In this document: one piece after another, positions 10,565-17,039 of the stretch
Layout of the letters: each line of letters begins with the position of its first letter
How positions within the stretch are numbered: the stretch's first letter is position 1
From: SCQX01 sp035720945
GTDB lineage: Bacteria > Pseudomonadota > Gammaproteobacteria > Burkholderiales > Burkholderiaceae_B
Assembly (NCBI GenBank): GCA_035720945.1
Contig: DASTNK010000057.1
Span: 1-18,406, forward strand
Reading direction: 5' to 3'
Length of the DNA: 18,406 bases
Translations under genes and position numbers: made by a program
The notes under the pieces: generated by a model
What the model saw: only the letters and a program-made list of their open reading frames with translations
Database searches by the model: none
What the model was told of the DNA's origin: nothing

Positions 10565-10891
10565 TTACAGCGATTCGCTGAGGAAAGAGCCAAGCTGCGA
10601 CTTGGACAATGCACCCACCTTCGTGGCGGCGGTCTTGCCGTTCTTGAAAAGCATGAGGGTGGGGATACCGCGAATGCCGAACTTGGCCGCTGTCTCGGGG
10701 TTTTCGTCAACGTTGACCTTGGCGATGATAACACGCCCCTGGTATTCCTTGCTGGCTTCTTCCAGCAACGGCGCGATCATCTTGCAGGGACCGCACCAAG
10801 GCGCCCAGTAATCGACCAGGACGGGGACGTCGGATTTCAGGACGTCGGCATCGAAGCTGGCGTCGCTTACATGTTTGATGGATTCACTCAT
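10565..10891 (-). CDS. trxA: thioredoxin 1
   Basis: Small cytoplasmic protein-disulfide reductase that passes electrons from thioredoxin reductase to ribonucleotide reductase, PAPS reductase, peroxidases and others. The 108 residues match the usual size. The active site WCGPC is at 32-36 (redox cysteines C33 and C36), with the buried Asp in VDYW (D27) and the cis-proline in GIPT (P77). It precedes rho on the same strand, the order seen in E. coli and relatives, and is divergent from parE. A -10 hexamer TATAGT (plus 10930-10935, read on minus) would place the transcript start about 30 nt before the ATG. The whole leader then lacks G and has no Shine-Dalgarno sequence. Confidence 0.97.
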   Translation of the reverse strand: MSESIKHVSDASFDADVLKSDVPVLVDYWAPWCGPCKMIAPLLEEASKEYQGRVIIAKVNVDENPETAAKFGIRGIPTLMLFKNGKTAATKVGALSKSQLGSFLSESL

Positions 10892-10922
10892 GATGGAGGA
10901 GGGGAGAAAAGAGGGATGGATA
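10892..10922 (-). promoter_or_regulatory. G-free pyrimidine-rich leader of trxA
   Basis: Read on the minus strand, the 31 nt before the trxA ATG contain 16 C and no G, and 22 consecutive positions (10895-10916) are all C or T. The predicted transcript start from the TATAGT box falls at about 10923, so the whole leader would be of this kind. It lacks a Shine-Dalgarno sequence. It resembles the leaders of rho and of the oxidoreductase at 15473. Confidence 0.4.
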
Positions 10923-11127
10923 CTGGGAAACTATACGAGATTAACGGTCGACAGCACAGTGTATTGTGGTAATTAGGTAATTCGCCATGCCGGGCTGTTG
11001 CCGATACCCGACAAGCATACCACCGCCGAACCGCCCTTGCATGCCTTGTCTGGCGCGCCCGTCCGAGCGGAAAGGCGCGTGGTTTGTAAAATAACCGCCG
11101 TTCGGCATTCGACATTCTGGAATCGAC
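10923..11127. promoter_or_regulatory. divergent promoter region of trxA-rho and parE
   Basis: For trxA (minus) there is a TATAGT -10 box (plus 10930-10935), without a good -35. At 10968-10982 a tandem GGTAATT repeat (copies start 8 bp apart) makes an A/T-rich block at about -45 to -59, the place of an UP element. For parE (plus) the best -10 is TAAAAT (11087-11092), giving a leader of about 30 nt, again with no convincing -35. I see no operator or small gene in the rest. Confidence 0.4.
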
Positions 11128-13089
11128 TTGGCTACATCACACTACGACGAAGCATCCATCCGCGTTCTGAAAGGACTGGAACCTGTGCGCCAGCGGCCAG
11201 GCATGTACACACGCACCGACAATCCGCTGCATGTCATTCAAGAGGTCGTGGACAACGCCGCGGACGAGGCGCTGGCGGGCTACGGGCGGCACATACGGGT
11301 CACGCTGCATACCGACGCCAGCGTGTCGGTCGAGGATGACGGCCGCGGCATCCCGGTGGGGTTGCATCCCGAGGAAAAAGCGCCGGTGGTGGAACTGGTG
11401 TTCACGCGGCTGCACGCGGGGGGGAAGTTCGACAAGAAGGCGGGGGGCGCCTACGCGTTTTCCGGTGGTCTGCACGGGGTCGGGGTGTCGGTCACCAACG
11501 CGCTCGCCAAGCGGCTCGAGGTCCGCGTCTGGCGCGATGGCGGTGAATACGCCATGGCGTTCTCGGGGGGCGATGTCGCCGAGCCCCTGAGCCGCGTGGG
11601 CACGGCGCCACGCCGCAAGAGCGGCACGTGCGTGCGTGTGTGGCCGGACACCGGGTATTTCGACAGCGCCTCGATCCCCGTTGCCGAGTTGTCCCATGTC
11701 TTGCGCAGCAAGGCGGTGCTGCTGGGCGGTATCACCGTGTCGCTGACCGTGGAAAAAACCGGCCAGACCCAGGAATGGTGCTATACGGCCGGGCTGCGCG
11801 GGTATCTCGAGGAATCCCTGGGCGACGCGGAAACCATCATTCCGCTGTTCGAAGGGCAGGAGTACGCGCCGGATGGCGACGAGGCGTTCGCCCAGGGTGA
11901 GGGCGCGCAGTGGGTGATTGGCTGGACGGCCGAAGGCAACGTGGTGCGTGAATCGTACGTGAACCTGATTCCGACCACGGCGGGCGGCACGCACGAGTCA
12001 GGGCTGCGCGAAGGGTTGTTCACCGCGGTCAAGGCTTTTGCCGAACTGCACAGCTTGTTGCCCAAGGGGCTGCGGCTGTTGCCCGAGGACGTCTTCGCGC
12101 GCGCCAGTTTCGTGCTGTCGGCCAAGGTGCTGGATCCGCAATTCCAAGGGCAGATCAAGGAGCGGCTCAACAGTCGCGACGCGGTCAGGCTGGTCAGCGG
12201 CTACGTCAAGAACGCGCTGGACCTCTGGCTGGGCGCCAATGTCGAATTCGGCAGAAAACTGGCCGAGATCGCCATCAGCCAGGCCCAGGCACGGGCGCGC
12301 TCCTCGAGGAAGGTCGAGAAGCGCAAGAGCTCCGGCGTGGCGGTGTTGCCCGGCAAGCTGACCGATTGTGAATCCTCCGACAGCGCGCGCACTGAAGTTT
12401 TCCTGGTGGAAGGGGATTCGGCGGGCGGTTCGGCGAAGATGGGGCGTGACAAGGAATTCCAGGCGGTATTGCCTTTGCGGGGCAAGGTGCTCAACTCCTG
12501 GGAGGTCGAGCGCGACCGCCTGTTTGCCAACAATGAAATCCACGACATCGCCGTGGCCATCGGCGTGGATCCCCACGGAGCGGGTGACAACGCCGACCTG
12601 TCGGGTCTGCGCTATGGCCGCGTCTGCATTCTTTCCGATGCCGACGTGGACGGTTCGCACATCCAGGTGCTGCTGCTGACGCTCTTTTTCCGCCATTTCC
12701 CCCGGTTGATCGAAGAAGGGCATGTTTATGTGGCGCGTCCCCCGCTGTTCCGGGTGGATGTGCCGGCCTCGGGCAAACGCCCGGCGCGCAAACTGTACTG
12801 CCTGGATCAGGGCGAGCTCGATGCGTTGCGGGACAAGCTCGTGGGCGAGGGCGTCAAGGCCGATTCGTGGAGCATCAGCCGCTTCAAGGGGCTGGGCGAA
12901 ATGAGCGCTGAACAGCTGTGGGAAACCACCATGAACCCCGACACGCGGCGGCTGATGCCCGTGCGCTATGGCGAACAAGGAGTCGACGGTACGCGGCGCA
13001 TGTTCGACATGCTGATGGGAAAATCCGAGTCGGGGCAGCGCCGTATCTGGCTGGAGCAGAAGGGCAATCTGGCCGAAGTGGATATCTGA
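11128..13089 (+). CDS. parE: DNA topoisomerase IV subunit B (ParE)
   Basis: ATPase subunit of topoisomerase IV, which with ParC unlinks daughter chromosomes and relaxes DNA. The 653 residues fit ParE (E. coli 630) rather than GyrB (about 800, with an insert in gammaproteobacteria). The GHKL ATPase has EVVDNAADEA (E39 general base, N43 for Mg), DDGRGIPV (70-77) and GGLHGVGVSVTNAL (113-126). The TOPRIM domain has EGDSAGGSAK (E428) and DADVDGSH (D504, D506, D508). The downstream sequence PLRGKVLN and the C-terminal RFKGLGEM match the family. The start is TTG (MATSHYDEAS): an in-frame TAA lies at 11092-11094 and there is no ATG or GTG between. parC follows after 39 nt, so they are probably one operon. 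Confidence 0.96.
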   Translation: MATSHYDEASIRVLKGLEPVRQRPGMYTRTDNPLHVIQEVVDNAADEALAGYGRHIRVTLHTDASVSVEDDGRGIPVGLHPEEKAPVVELVFTRLHAGGKFDKKAGGAYAFSGGLHGVGVSVTNALAKRLEVRVWRDGGEYAMAFSGGDVAEPLSRVGTAPRRKSGTCVRVWPDTGYFDSASIPVAELSHVLRSKAVLLGGITVSLTVEKTGQTQEWCYTAGLRGYLEESLGDAETIIPLFEGQEYAPDGDEAFAQGEGAQWVIGWTAEGNVVRESYVNLIPTTAGGTHESGLREGLFTAVKAFAELHSLLPKGLRLLPEDVFARASFVLSAKVLDPQFQGQIKERLNSRDAVRLVSGYVKNALDLWLGANVEFGRKLAEIAISQAQARARSSRKVEKRKSSGVAVLPGKLTDCESSDSARTEVFLVEGDSAGGSAKMGRDKEFQAVLPLRGKVLNSWEVERDRLFANNEIHDIAVAIGVDPHGAGDNADLSGLRYGRVCILSDADVDGSHIQVLLLTLFFRHFPRLIEEGHVYVARPPLFRVDVPASGKRPARKLYCLDQGELDALRDKLVGEGVKADSWSISRFKGLGEMSAEQLWETTMNPDTRRLMPVRYGEQGVDGTRRMFDMLMGKSESGQRRIWLEQKGNLAEVDI

Positions 13090-13128
13090 ACACCGCCCGC
13101 GCGCTGAGAATTTTTTGAGAGTTGACCG

Positions 13129-15426
13129 ATGGATACTACACAAGCCGACTTGTTTGGCCAGGGTGCCAATGATGAAGGCCTTCTTCTGGCTGACTATGCG
13201 GAACAGGCGTACCTGGATTATGCCGTCTCGGTGGTGCGGGGGCGGGCGTTGCCCGAGGTGGCCGATGGCCAGAAGCCCGTGCAGCGCCGCATTCTCTATG
13301 CCATGCGGGCCATGGGGCTGGGGCACGACGCCAAACCGGTCAAATCCGCCCGGGTGGTGGGGGACGTGCTGGGCAAATATCATCCGCATGGTGATCAGGC
13401 GGCCTATGACGCCATGGTGCGCATGGCGCAGGACTTCACGCTGCGCTATCCCTTGATAGATGGGCATGGCAATTTCGGCTCGCGCGACGGCGACAACGCG
13501 GCGGCCATGCGCTATACCGAGGCACGCCTGACGCCGTTCTCGCGCGTGCTGCTCGACGAGCTGGATGAAGGCACGGTCGATTTTCTGCCCAACTACGACG
13601 GCAGCCAGAAAGAGCCCCAACTGCTGCCCGCCCGTCTGCCGGTCATGCTGCTCAACGGCGCGTCGGGAATCGCCGTCGGCCTGGCCACCGAAATTCCGTC
13701 GCACAACCTGCGCGAGATCGCGGGTGCGTGCGTGGCGCTGCTCAAGAATCCCAAGCTGTCGGACGAGGATCTGTTCAGCATGGTTCCGGGGCCTGATTTC
13801 GCGGGCGGCGGGCAGATCATTTCGGCTCCGGACGAGATCCGGCGCATCTATGATGGCGGTCGCGGGTCGATCAAGGTGCGGGCACGCTGGCAATTCGAGG
13901 AGATGGCGCGCGGCCAGTGGCAGTGGGTCATCACCGAACTGCCGCCCGGCACCTCGGCTCAGAAGATCCTCGAGGAAATCGAGGAGCGCACCAACCCCAA
14001 GGTCAAGGCCGGCAAGAAGAGTCTGACCGCCGAGCAGCAGCAGACGCGGGCGTTGCTGCTGGGGCTGCTGGACACCGTGCGCGACGAGTCCGGCAAGCAG
14101 GCGTCGGTGCGGCTGGTCTTCGAGCCCAAGACCAGCCGCATCGACCGCGATGAATTCATCACGACGCTGCTCGCCCAGACCAGCATGGAGACCAGCGCGT
14201 CCATCAATCTGGTCTGCATCGGCACCGATGGTCGACCCGGCCAGCGCGGCCTGCGCCAGGTGCTGGTGGAATGGCTGGCGTTCCGGGCACAAACCCTGAC
14301 CCGCCGCACCCGCTTCCGCCTGGAGAAAGTGACTGACCGCATCCACGTGCTCGAGGGGCGCATGGTGGTCTATCTCAACGTCGACGAGGTCATACAGACC
14401 ATACGCGAGTCGGACGAACCCCGCGCGGCATTGATGCAACGCTTCGATCTGTCCGAACGGCAGGCCGAGGACATTCTGGAGATGCGACTGCGGCAACTGG
14501 CCCGCCTCGAAGGCTTCAAAATTGAAAAGGAGCTGGCCGCGAAAAAGGATGAGCGCGCCAGTCTCGAGGAACTCTTGAACAACCCGTCCGCGTTTCGACG
14601 CATGACCATCCGTGAGATCGAATCGGATGCCAAACTGTATGGCGACGATCGTCGCACACTGATCGAGACGGCGGAGCGCGCGGTGTTGGAAACCCGGGTG
14701 GTGGATGAACCCGTCACGGTCGTGATTTCCCAGAAAGGGTGGTTGCGCGTGCGGCAGGGGCATGGCCACGATCCCGCACAGTTCGGCTTCAAGACGGGAG
14801 ACGAGTTGTACCGGGCCGTGGAATGCCGCAGCGTGGACGATCTCGTGGCGTTCACCGATAAGGGGCGTGTCCATACCGTGGCGGTGGCGAACCTGCCCTC
14901 GGCGCGCGGTGATGGCCAGCCGATCACGTCCCTGGTCGATATCGAACCAGGCGCGCGCATCGTGCACATGGTGGCCGGCGCGGGTGACGGGCGTTACCTG
15001 ATCGGCACCCGAGACGGCTACGGCTTCGAGGCCACACTCGAGAACATGATCTCGCGCCAGCGCGCGGGCAAGCAGTTCGTGACGCTGGGAGAGGGCGATG
15101 CGCTCCTGCCGCCGTTGTGCCTGCGTTCCACCGACCACCAATTGGCCATGCTGACGCGGAAGGGGCGGTTTCTGGTGATCGAGCTCTCCGAATTGAAGAC
15201 GTTGTCGGGGGGAGGCCGGGGCACTATTCTCATGGGGTTGGACAGTGGCGACGCCCTCGCGCAGTGGGTGTGTGTCGGTCCGACCGGTATCACGGCCAGC
15301 GGCGTCTATCGGAACAAGAATACCGTCATCACGCTCGACGTCAAGGAACTGGCGGGTTATGTCGGCCGGCGCGCGCGCAAGGGGAAATCGCTGGCCGTCA
15401 AGGTCAAGGATCCCGTGCTGTCTTAA
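13129..15426 (+). CDS. parC: DNA topoisomerase IV subunit A (ParC)
   Basis: DNA cleavage-rejoining subunit of topoisomerase IV; the partner ParE is encoded immediately upstream. The 765 residues compare with 752 in E. coli. The N-terminal winged-helix region holds QRRILYAM (52-59), the quinolone-resistance region GKYHPHGDQAAYDAM (82-96) and the catalytic tyrosine in MRYTEARL (Y129). The coiled-coil tower and a degenerate beta-pinwheel C-terminal domain follow. The usual QRDR Ser (E. coli S80) is Gln here (Q90) and the usual Glu (E84) is Asp (D94). A GAGAG seven nt before the ATG is a weak ribosome binding site. The stop lies 46 nt before the next start. Confidence 0.96.
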   Translation: MDTTQADLFGQGANDEGLLLADYAEQAYLDYAVSVVRGRALPEVADGQKPVQRRILYAMRAMGLGHDAKPVKSARVVGDVLGKYHPHGDQAAYDAMVRMAQDFTLRYPLIDGHGNFGSRDGDNAAAMRYTEARLTPFSRVLLDELDEGTVDFLPNYDGSQKEPQLLPARLPVMLLNGASGIAVGLATEIPSHNLREIAGACVALLKNPKLSDEDLFSMVPGPDFAGGGQIISAPDEIRRIYDGGRGSIKVRARWQFEEMARGQWQWVITELPPGTSAQKILEEIEERTNPKVKAGKKSLTAEQQQTRALLLGLLDTVRDESGKQASVRLVFEPKTSRIDRDEFITTLLAQTSMETSASINLVCIGTDGRPGQRGLRQVLVEWLAFRAQTLTRRTRFRLEKVTDRIHVLEGRMVVYLNVDEVIQTIRESDEPRAALMQRFDLSERQAEDILEMRLRQLARLEGFKIEKELAAKKDERASLEELLNNPSAFRRMTIREIESDAKLYGDDRRTLIETAERAVLETRVVDEPVTVVISQKGWLRVRQGHGHDPAQFGFKTGDELYRAVECRSVDDLVAFTDKGRVHTVAVANLPSARGDGQPITSLVDIEPGARIVHMVAGAGDGRYLIGTRDGYGFEATLENMISRQRAGKQFVTLGEGDALLPPLCLRSTDHQLAMLTRKGRFLVIELSELKTLSGGGRGTILMGLDSGDALAQWVCVGPTGITASGVYRNKNTVITLDVKELAGYVGRRARKGKSLAVKVKDPVLS

Positions 15427-15434
15427 AATACCCG

Positions 15435-15469
15435 ATCAAATCCATTTTCCCACCCCACCATCATCCATT
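15435..15469 (+). promoter_or_regulatory. G-free C-rich leader before the oxidoreductase
   Basis: Thirty-five consecutive nt with 15 C and no G fill most of the 46-nt gap between the parC stop and the next ATG. There is no Shine-Dalgarno sequence. The composition is like the leaders of trxA and rho in this window and would suit Rho loading. No promoter is obvious, so the gene may be read from parC transcripts. Confidence 0.35.
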
Positions 15470-15472
15470 GCC

Positions 15473-16507
15473 ATGAGTTTCAAGGTCACCGTCCAGTCCA
15501 GTCATCACGAGTTCCCCGTTGCCGAGGGGCAGACCATTCTGGATGGGGCGCTCGATGCGGGAATCGTCCTGCCATACAGTTGTCGTGATGGGGCCTGCTC
15601 GACTTGCAAAGGCAAGGTGATTTCGGGGGCCTATGACGCAGGGCATTGCCCGGCCCAGACCCTGTCGCCGGAAGATCTGGCGGCGGGCTACACCTTGTTC
15701 TGCCAGGCGCGGCCCAGTTCCGATCTGGTCATCGAGGCGCAGGAAATCCGCATGGCCAGCGACATTCAGATCCGCAAGATGCCTTCGCGGGTGATGGGAC
15801 TGGATCGCGTGGCGGACGACGTGGTCATCGTGTCGCTCCAGTTGCCGCCCGCCGACCCGCTGCATTATTACGCCGGCCAGTACCTGCAGTTCATTCTCAA
15901 GGACGGCCGGCGCCGCAGTTACTCCATGGCGAATCCGCCGACTGAGGCCAATCTGGTCGAACTGCACATCCGGCACATGCCGGGCGGGGCGTTCACCGAC
16001 CGCGTGTTCGGCGTCGATCCGGTACCGCTGAAGGTGCGGGAGATCCTGCGGGTGGAAGGGCCTTTCGGCTCGTTCTTCCTGCGTGAGGACAATGACAAGC
16101 CGATCATTTTCGTTGCCAGCGGCACGGGGTTCGCCCCTATCAAGGCGATCATCGAGCGCATGGTGGCCAGCGGCGGCACCCGGCCCGCCACGCTGTACTG
16201 GGGCGGGCGCCGTCCGGCCGACCTCTACATGCACCAGAAGGCGCTGGAATGGGCGCGGACCCTGCCGGGGTTCACCTATGTTCCGGTGGTATCCGATGCC
16301 GAGCCGGAAGATGCCTGGGCGGGGCGCACGGGCTTTGTCCATCGCGCGGTCATGGAAGATTTTTCCGATCTCTCCGGTCACCAGGTTTATGCCTGTGGCG
16401 CACCGGTCATGGTCAACGCCGCCCGCACTGATTTCACACACCAGCGAGGCCTTCCCGAGGCCGAATTCTTCGCCGACGCTTTCATTTCCGACGCCGACAT
16501 CGCGTAG
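15473..16507 (+). CDS. 2Fe-2S ferredoxin/FAD/NAD(P)H oxidoreductase (often named CDP-6-deoxy-delta-3,4-glucoseen reductase)
   Basis: A single-chain electron-transfer flavoprotein of 344 residues. The N-terminal plant-type ferredoxin domain has cluster ligands C37, C42, C45 (CRDGACSTC) and C77 (LFCQ). A ferredoxin-NADP-reductase FAD domain follows with RSYSMANP (148-155), then an NAD(P) domain with ASGTGFAPI (215-223) and the C-terminal YACGAPVMV motif. Genes like this in Betaproteobacteria are usually named CDP-6-deoxy-delta-3,4-glucoseen reductase (ascD-like) by similarity. No deoxysugar genes are near, so that substrate is doubtful; the partner acceptor is unknown. The frame is open upstream into parC, but ATG 15473 gives MSFKVTVQSS, the natural start of the ferredoxin fold. 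It follows parC by 46 nt. Confidence 0.9.
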   Translation: MSFKVTVQSSHHEFPVAEGQTILDGALDAGIVLPYSCRDGACSTCKGKVISGAYDAGHCPAQTLSPEDLAAGYTLFCQARPSSDLVIEAQEIRMASDIQIRKMPSRVMGLDRVADDVVIVSLQLPPADPLHYYAGQYLQFILKDGRRRSYSMANPPTEANLVELHIRHMPGGAFTDRVFGVDPVPLKVREILRVEGPFGSFFLREDNDKPIIFVASGTGFAPIKAIIERMVASGGTRPATLYWGGRRPADLYMHQKALEWARTLPGFTYVPVVSDAEPEDAWAGRTGFVHRAVMEDFSDLSGHQVYACGAPVMVNAARTDFTHQRGLPEAEFFADAFISDADIA

Positions 16508-16535
16508 TCTGCTGTTTGGCTGGCTCGAGGGTTTG

Positions 16536-16562
16536 CGACGCCGTGTGGCGATGACGGCGTCG
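16536..16562 (+). terminator. possible terminator hairpin after the oxidoreductase
   Basis: Perfect 9-bp inverted repeat CGACGCCGT (16536-16544) and ACGGCGTCG (16554-16562) with a 9-nt loop, starting 29 nt after the stop codon. The stem is GC-rich but the following bases (ATATTCGCC) contain only a poor U-tract. It may stabilise the 3' end or help termination. Confidence 0.35.
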
Positions 16563-16684
16563 ATATTCGCCTCGGTTGTTCAATATCCATGGCGTGATCA
16601 GGGTTATAAAAGGCCGCGCACCATGCATGAACTTAAAATGCGCGGAACCGGTGCGTAAGATTCACGGTCGATCGCATACCGCAA

Positions 16685-16710
16685 AGAAAATCGTTCCGCA
16701 ACGATTTTCT
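16685..16710. terminator. perfect inverted repeat, possible bidirectional terminator
   Basis: AGAAAATCGTT (16685-16695) and AACGATTTTCT (16700-16710) are perfect reverse complements separated by CCGC. An A-rich 5' arm and T-rich 3' arm around a short core is the shape of a weak intrinsic terminator that would work in both directions. It lies about 180 nt past the oxidoreductase stop and 330 nt before narG. It could instead be a dimeric protein's binding site. Confidence 0.4.
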
Positions 16711-16790
16711 GTCACTGTCTCGACGCTATAGAGGGCGACGAAGCGCCCGCTCGAACGACAGGGTGGCGACCCCCTCGGCACCGCTTGCTG

Positions 16791-16804
16791 TTCAACGGCA
16801 TCAA
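16791..16804. promoter_or_regulatory. FNR-like box upstream of narG
   Basis: TTCAACGGCATCAA matches the FNR consensus TTGAT-N4-ATCAA at 8 of 10 defined positions, with a perfect right half. A TAGAAT -10 box begins 25 nt downstream, about 3 nt farther than in a classical class II FNR promoter. FNR activation of narG is known from E. coli and other nitrate respirers; its use here is inferred. Confidence 0.35.
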
Positions 16805-16806
16805 TG

Positions 16807-16835
16807 TTCAATCGGCGCCCGAAAGCGGGTAGAAT
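16807..16835 (+). promoter_or_regulatory. candidate narG promoter
   Basis: TTCAAT (16807-16812) and TAGAAT (16830-16835) are separated by 17 nt. The -10 is five of six; the -35 is poor, as expected for an activator-dependent promoter. Transcription would start near 16842, leaving a leader of about 200 nt before narG, which is long and lowers confidence. Confidence 0.3.
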
Positions 16836-16938
16836 TGTTCAGCGTATTCTGTCTATTCAAAGTGTTTACAGCCGGGTATGACACCTGTGAGTGCGCGTGA
16901 TTCATGCTCCGCGGGTTTCCATCGGCTTGACATCTTCT

Positions 16939-16955
16939 GTTGAATCGCAATCAAC
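16939..16955. promoter_or_regulatory. GTTGA-N7-TCAAC dyad near narG
   Basis: GTTGA (16939-16943) and TCAAC (16951-16955) are inverted around a 7-nt spacer. It has the half-sites of an FNR/CRP-family box but with one extra base between them. A perfect TTGACA hexamer (16927-16932) lies just upstream, without a good -10 at 16-18 nt. Confidence 0.25.
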
Positions 16956-17039
16956 AACCCATCCTGTTCGGCCCCCATGCATTCCGAACCCCTGGGGCGG
17001 GCGGTGGTCAGAGGTGAAACTCACTCTCAAGGTGTGGAC

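Larger units (their letters stand above)
16508..17039. other. 532-nt non-coding region upstream of narG
   Basis: No convincing gene is found; the open frames crossing it are shadows, and the tiny frame 16623-16658 has no supporting signal. The region is more AT-rich than its flanks and contains inverted repeats (16536-16562, 16614-16645, 16685-16710), several TGTTCAA-type repeats, an FNR-like box, a TAGAAT box and a TTGA-N7-TCAA dyad. No clear NarL heptamer (TACYYMT) is seen on either strand. It most likely holds the end of the oxidoreductase transcript and the oxygen- and nitrate-responsive control of narG. Confidence 0.6.

Noticed and set aside
11998..15141. Minus-strand open frame of 1047 codons antisense to parE and parC
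   Set aside because: It crosses two genes with clear ParE and ParC motifs on the other strand, its translation resembles no family I know, and long antisense frames are expected in GC-rich genes where TTA, CTA and TCA codons are rare.
16614..16645. CCGCGCA/TGCGCGG inverted repeat in the narG upstream region as a regulatory site
   Set aside because: A 7-bp stem with an 18-nt loop and GC-rich arms is likely by chance in this genome; noted only in the region description.
16623..16658. Tiny frame of 11 codons (MHELKMRGTGA) upstream of narG as a leader peptide
   Set aside because: No ribosome binding site, no codon run suited to attenuation, and no terminator directly following it.
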